Position numbers and translations under genes: made by a program. From NCBI GenBank assembly GCA_003166025.1, contig PMWT01000167.1, positions 36,700 to 88,848 of the forward strand: a DNA stretch of 52,149 bases, in the 5' to 3' direction. This stretch comes from Acidimicrobiaceae bacterium. GTDB taxonomy: Bacteria > Actinomycetota > Acidimicrobiia > Acidimicrobiales > Palsa-688. Of this stretch, positions 48,565 through 52,149 are shown one piece after another (position 1 is the stretch's first letter; each line of letters opens with the position of its first letter). The notes under the pieces are model-generated. The model saw only the letters and a list, made by a program, of their open reading frames with translations. It ran no database searches and was not told the DNA's origin.

Positions 48565-49161
48565 ATGGCGAGGACCGGGCGCCCACCGGGCGGCACCAGT
48601 AACCGGGAGGCCATCCGCGCATCCGCCGCGCACCACTTCTCCGAGTACGGCTACGACCGCACGTCGATGCGCTCAGTGGCGGCCGAGGCCGGTGTAGACC
48701 AGGCCCTGATAGCCCACTATTTCGGCTCGAAGCACGAGCTTTTCATCGCCGCCGTCGAGTTCCCTTTCGATCCTGCCAAGATCCTTCCCGAGGTGTTGGA
48801 CGGCGACCGGAGCTCGATCGGCGAGCGCCTGGCGCGGGCGCAGCTGGCACTGCTCGACGACCCCGACGCGAGAAGAAGGCTAACGAGCCTCGTCCGGGCC
48901 GCTTCGTCCGAGCCGGACGCAGCCCGCATGTTGCGCGAGTTCCTGATGCGGGAGGTGATCGGACCGCTTGCTGAGGCACTCGGGTCAGACGAGCCCGAGC
49001 TGCGCGTAAGCTTCGTCGGGTCGCAGATCATTGGCCTGATGATGGCGCGGTACATCGTCGAGGTGGAGCCCCTCGCGTCCCTGCCGGCCGAGCGCGTCGT
49101 GGAAATGATCGGCCCGACCCTGCAGCGCTACCTCATGCACCCTTTGCCACATAAACACTGA
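48565..49161 (+). CDS. TetR-family transcriptional regulator
   Basis: The ATG at 48565 is preferred over TTG 48562 because AAGGAGG lies 8-9 bases upstream; 198 residues. The N-terminal helix-turn-helix contains TSMRSVAAEAGVDQALIAHYFGSKHELF, the TetR recognition helix (quoted in part: AGVDQALIAHYF). The C-terminal ligand-binding part, RRLTSLVRAASSEPDAARMLREFL, resembles TetR_C_17-like domains. It most likely represses the divergent DHA2 pump through the palindromes at 48481-48510. The ligand is unknown. Confidence 0.92.
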   Translation: MARTGRPPGGTSNREAIRASAAHHFSEYGYDRTSMRSVAAEAGVDQALIAHYFGSKHELFIAAVEFPFDPAKILPEVLDGDRSSIGERLARAQLALLDDPDARRRLTSLVRAASSEPDAARMLREFLMREVIGPLAEALGSDEPELRVSFVGSQIIGLMMARYIVEVEPLASLPAERVVEMIGPTLQRYLMHPLPHKH

Positions 49162-49270
49162 CACCCGGCTGCTCGGCGCCGGCGAGGGTGGCGAGTTGCG
49201 ACAATGAAGTGCGCGATGCTGCAAGGTGCGGCGTTGCTGATGGTCATTGATGGCACGAACGGAGGCAGCC

Positions 49271-50824
49271 ATGCAGGATCCTGGGCCGGCAAGACCGACA
49301 GTAGACGTAGAGGTGGTTGGTACGCGGGGCGCGGCTAAGGGGGAGCTACGCCAGGAGGTGGCGGGCGATTGGCGCGAATGGGAGTTGTCTGGTCCCGTGC
49401 AGGGTGAAGTGGCGCGACTGACCTTCGGGGTGGACGTGGAAGCCCCCCTGCGCGAGCTGTTTATCACGGCGCCGAATAGTGAGGACATTCGTTACGCACA
49501 CCCGAGCCAGCCGGTATGGCTGGGCTACGGGGACCATAGCACGGGCCCGGTGAGGTCTCGCTTCGGGCTGTCGTGGATGTTCACGCCGCCCCCATTGGTT
49601 TTCCCGTTCCGCTCGGGACGGGGCTGGGGAGGCGTGGCTGTTGGTGCCGATCCGGGACAAAATCTGTTCTCAGCCGTGAGCTACGAGCCGGTCGATGAGC
49701 ACACCTTTGAGGTGGTAGTCCACTATGAGCCCGCCTGCCGCGTCGCTCCTGGCGCGGTTAGGCTCATGGTGGCGGCTCGGGAGTGGAGCTCGCCCGGCGA
49801 GGTCATTGCCAGTTACGCCGAATGTCTGCGGAGCAGCGGGGCTGCGCCTAATCCCCGTCGGGAACCTGCAGAGTGGTGGTATGACACCTTGTTGTGCACT
49901 TGGGGTGAGCAGTGCAATATTCGTAACGAAATAATTGCTAATGGGCGAAAGGACCACCTTGAGCACCCGGTGGTGACCTATGAGTCCCAGGCCAACCAGG
50001 CAAGATGGATAAGCCACCTGGTCGACCAGGGTGTCCCGGTCGGGGTGGTGAGCACCTCTGACAAGTGGCAGCGTGACCGCTACCGGTTGCTCCCTGACGT
50101 TGGACGATATGAGGATCTTAGTGCGTTCGCTCGTTGGAACCACGCCGCGAGCCGTCATGTGATCGCTTGGTGGGGGCTGTGGTCGGTCGACGGCGCACCT
50201 CGGGACTGGTGCATCTGCGACGACGAGGGAAAGCCACTTTCGGTCGACCCGGGTAATGCCGAGTACCGTGAGGTCTTGGTCGAGGACGTGACGCGCTTGC
50301 TCAGCCCTTCCGGCTATGACCTAGACGGGTTCTTCCTTGACTTTACGGCGCGTCAAGCTCTGCCCAAGGCGTTGGCAGAGGGGCACAAGACAGGTATCGA
50401 ACTGTTGCACGACTACGTCGCGCTGGTACACGGAGCGGCCAAGGCGGCGAAACCGGACGCGATGATAATGACGCACTGTCCGCACCCTTACTTCGCTGAC
50501 GTCACCGACGTGCTACGGCTCAACGACTGGGCGCTGAAGCGGCCCAACATCATCGAACAGGCTACCTATCGGCACCAGATCGCGTCGTCGTGTTCGGATT
50601 GGCTTATAAATACGGACAATTGGCCGTTGTACGATGTAGGCCAGTGGCGTGAGTACCTGCGCTACCAGCCCGAGATCGGTATCCCGGCATCCTGGTTCAC
50701 ACACGGCGTGTTCGGGGAGGGGGACCGCAGGTACGGGCCTTTCAGCGCCGACGACTACGCAGTGTGGAGACAGACGTGGGCCGCCTACCGCAAGACGATG
50801 GGCCTGGCCGATCTCGAGGGCTGA
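49271..50824 (+). CDS. TIM-barrel glycosidase-like protein (clan GH-D/GH31-like)
   Basis: The ATG at 49271 has a GGAGG at 49261-49265, which decides the start; 517 residues. An N-terminal beta-sandwich of about 170 residues is followed by a barrel with EWWYDTLLCTWGEQ, a possible nucleophile Asp in GYDLDGFFLDFTA and a later DVTDVLRLND and SDWLINTDNWPLY. The plan (beta-sandwich, then barrel with a Tyr/Trp-rich active face) is that of alpha-galactosidase- and GH31-like enzymes, but I cannot assign a numbered family. No signal peptide is seen, so it should act on an imported glycoside. Part of the gene is clearly richer in A+T than the rest of the window. Confidence 0.6.
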   Translation: MQDPGPARPTVDVEVVGTRGAAKGELRQEVAGDWREWELSGPVQGEVARLTFGVDVEAPLRELFITAPNSEDIRYAHPSQPVWLGYGDHSTGPVRSRFGLSWMFTPPPLVFPFRSGRGWGGVAVGADPGQNLFSAVSYEPVDEHTFEVVVHYEPACRVAPGAVRLMVAAREWSSPGEVIASYAECLRSSGAAPNPRREPAEWWYDTLLCTWGEQCNIRNEIIANGRKDHLEHPVVTYESQANQARWISHLVDQGVPVGVVSTSDKWQRDRYRLLPDVGRYEDLSAFARWNHAASRHVIAWWGLWSVDGAPRDWCICDDEGKPLSVDPGNAEYREVLVEDVTRLLSPSGYDLDGFFLDFTARQALPKALAEGHKTGIELLHDYVALVHGAAKAAKPDAMIMTHCPHPYFADVTDVLRLNDWALKRPNIIEQATYRHQIASSCSDWLINTDNWPLYDVGQWREYLRYQPEIGIPASWFTHGVFGEGDRRYGPFSADDYAVWRQTWAAYRKTMGLADLEG

Positions 50825-50885
50825 AGGGGGGTGGGCCCGTAGGTCGTAGCGTTGGTGAGCGTACTGCAGACCGAGGAGGTAGGAG

Positions 50886-51995
50886 ATGAGGCACCGAGAC
50901 CGAGTGGCCGAGGCGCTTAGCCATTCGAAGCCGGACCGTTGCCCGTGGCAGGCAAGCTTCACGCCCGAGTTTGCCGGACGCCTGAGGGGCGAGATGGGCT
51001 CGGGCGGCTCGCTCGCTCACAACCCGCACGGAGGAGGTAACCCCTATGACCTCGAGATGGGGTTCGACCAGGACATCCTGATTACGTCCGTGGGTTGGGC
51101 GAACTCGTACTACGGCGAGGGTGACGAGTACGTGGACGAGTGGGGGGTGGGTTGGCAGTCGGTCGCCTACGCGACGCCTTTTGGGGTGGGCCACTACACC
51201 GAGCCGCGTGGTCATCCCCTGGCCGACGCGGGCGCACTGGCCCGCTACCAACCGCCGGATCCCAGCCGGCCGGAGCTGTACGCAGACGCGCACCGGCTTA
51301 TCGCTCAACACGGCGACGAGTACTGGATCGTGGGCTCCACCGTTACCACGATCTTCGAGACGGCGTGGGCCATGCGGGGGCTGGAACAGTTGATGACGGA
51401 CTTCATCGAAGACCCCGACCTGGCTGATGCCATCCTCGATATCCCCTACAAGTACCATCTCATCGCCGCCGAGACGCTGGCGGGCATGGGCGTGGACATG
51501 ATCTGGATCGGTGACGACGTGGGCCAGCAGCACGGCATGCTCATCTCTCCCCGGCACTGGCGGCGTTTCCTGAAGCCACGTATGGCCAACATCATTGATC
51601 GTGTCAAGGCGGTAAACCCCGCAGTAAAGGTGGCTTACCACACCGACGGGTGCGTCTATGCCATTATCCCCGAGCTCATCGAGATCGGGCTGGACGTGCT
51701 CAACCCGGTCCAGCCGGCAGCCATGGACCCCGCGCGCCTGAAGCGCGAATATGGCCGAGACCTTTGTTTCTGGGGCTCGATCGACGAGCAGCACACGATG
51801 CCCTTCGGCCGCCCCGGCGACGTCCGCCGCGAGGTGGCCGAGCGCATCAAGACGGTCGGCTCGGACGGGGGGCTCATCCTGGCGCCGACCCATCATCTGC
51901 AGCTCGACACGCCACTAGATAACTTCTGGGCCCTTCTCGAGGCGGTCACGGGCAGGAGCTGGGCACCCGATGTCCTAAGACCGTCGCCTATCTGA
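50886..51995 (+). CDS. Uroporphyrinogen decarboxylase (URO-D) family protein, MtaA/CmuA-like
   Basis: AGGAGG lies just before ATG 50886; 369 residues. The URO-D barrel is recognisable: MRHRDRVAEALSHSKPDRCPWQ at the start, LADAGALARYQPPDP, ETLAGMGVDMIWIGDDVGQQHGMLISPRHWRRFLKPRM (partly quoted: GMGVDMIWIGDDVG), VAYHTDGCVYAIIPELIEIGLDVLNPVQPAAM and GLILAPTHHLQ. Proteins of this subgroup are often methyltransferase-like (MtaA/CmuA) or of unknown activity rather than haem enzymes. Location after a glycosidase-like gene and before another catabolic-looking gene suggests a degradative role. Chemistry is not settled by sequence. Confidence 0.85.
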   Translation: MRHRDRVAEALSHSKPDRCPWQASFTPEFAGRLRGEMGSGGSLAHNPHGGGNPYDLEMGFDQDILITSVGWANSYYGEGDEYVDEWGVGWQSVAYATPFGVGHYTEPRGHPLADAGALARYQPPDPSRPELYADAHRLIAQHGDEYWIVGSTVTTIFETAWAMRGLEQLMTDFIEDPDLADAILDIPYKYHLIAAETLAGMGVDMIWIGDDVGQQHGMLISPRHWRRFLKPRMANIIDRVKAVNPAVKVAYHTDGCVYAIIPELIEIGLDVLNPVQPAAMDPARLKREYGRDLCFWGSIDEQHTMPFGRPGDVRREVAERIKTVGSDGGLILAPTHHLQLDTPLDNFWALLEAVTGRSWAPDVLRPSPI

Positions 51996-52093
51996 GCGCT
52001 CGCTCCAGGACGAGGTAGAGGTCGGAGCCCCGATCTGCATCGTCGAGCCGTGAGGCGACGGCGTTCGCCGGCGCCCCTACCGAAGAGGAAAGA

Positions 52094-52149
52094 ATGAAGA
52101 TAACGCAGGTAAAGCCTTGGAACGTCAGTTACCCGGAACCGAACGATTC
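52094..52149 (+). CDS. 5' end of a gene, possibly mandelate racemase/enolase family (cut by window end)
   Basis: ATG 52094 follows GAAGAGGAAAG. Only 18 residues and part of the next codon are visible, beginning MKITQVKPWNVSYPEPN. The KIT.V..W.V pattern resembles the first strand of enolase-superfamily dehydratases, which often lie near sugar-catabolic genes, but this is a weak call. The 98-bp gap before it holds nothing I recognise. Confidence 0.35.
   Translation, partial: MKITQVKPWNVSYPEPND

Noticed and set aside
1..52149. tRNA or rRNA genes, prophage or plasmid origin
   Set aside because: No convincing clover-leaf, conserved rRNA segment, phage structural gene or replication gene was noticed; a tRNA search program would be decisive.

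Overview
The window is a dense, very G+C-rich stretch (roughly two thirds G+C or more by eye) from an actinobacterium. The evidence for this is two luciferase-like (F420-type) oxidoreductases, SpoIIE/PP2C phosphatases paired with RsbW-like ATPase and response-regulator domains, a SmtB-like/Fur pair arranged as in mycobacteria, an IclR gene divergent from leuCD as in corynebacteria and streptomycetes, frequent GTG/TTG starts and many 4-bp ATGA/GTGA gene overlaps. The lineage cannot be named from sequence alone; an acidimicrobial or other deep actinobacterial genome is a guess. No rRNA, tRNA, CRISPR array or prophage was seen. No gene-free stretch exceeds 300 bp; the longest gap is 43912-44146.

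Layout. 1-2409 (+): end of an NMT1/ThiY-type ABC importer coupled to a protein that looks like a diadenylate-cyclase-family protein missing its catalytic half. 2443-8817 (-): DUF1800, DUF1501, a LigD-type polymerase domain, a threonine-synthase-like enzyme, a beta-helix protein and a DUF2237 protein, tightly packed. 8945-9799 (+): an ATP-grasp protein. 9929-17252 (+): a complete Dpp/Opp peptide importer, translationally coupled to a DUF885 metallopeptidase-like protein. 17260-17711: an internally deleted IS5-type element with recognisable terminal inverted repeats. 17708-20091 (-): two LLM-family oxidoreductases flanking a TIGR04076 protein, divergent from an amidohydrolase and an NTF2-like protein. 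21769-22961 (+): an encapsulated ferritin and its encapsulin shell. 22958-24535 (-): a DHA2 efflux pump.

24656-31317 (-): a ROK regulator, sugar-binding protein, GH31 glycosidase and two permeases form an alpha-glycoside/xyloside uptake locus without its own ATPase, with a strong stem-loop after the binding-protein gene. 31495-32475 (-): a quinone oxidoreductase whose stop codon lies in a 14-bp tandem repeat. 32580-35781 (+): response regulator-phosphatase, CHASE3-like histidine kinase and Rcp-type response regulator. 35797-36122: a decayed YcaQ-type gene. 36121-37672: divergent L,D-transpeptidase-like and M15 peptidase-like exported proteins. 37679-40413: leuD, leuC and a divergent IclR regulator with candidate operators.

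40438-43021: an alpha/beta hydrolase and a secreted G1-type glutamic peptidase with a duplicated module. 43038-43911 (+): operator, SmtB-like sensor, an overlooked 31-residue His/acid-rich ORF, and a Fur/Zur-type regulator. 44147-46885 (+): a 912-residue multi-domain phosphatase. 46890-49161: a DHA2 pump and a divergent TetR with a paired palindromic operator. 49271-52149 (+): a TIM-barrel glycosidase-like protein, a uroporphyrinogen-decarboxylase-family protein and the first codons of a third gene; part of this stretch is visibly richer in A+T than the rest of the window.

The most original observations are the small His/acid-rich ORF embedded in the zinc-regulator operon with its near-perfect operator, the catalytic-domain-less DAC-family protein coupled to an importer, the deleted IS whose end supplies a neighbour's stop codon, and the coupling of a DUF885 protein to a peptide importer.
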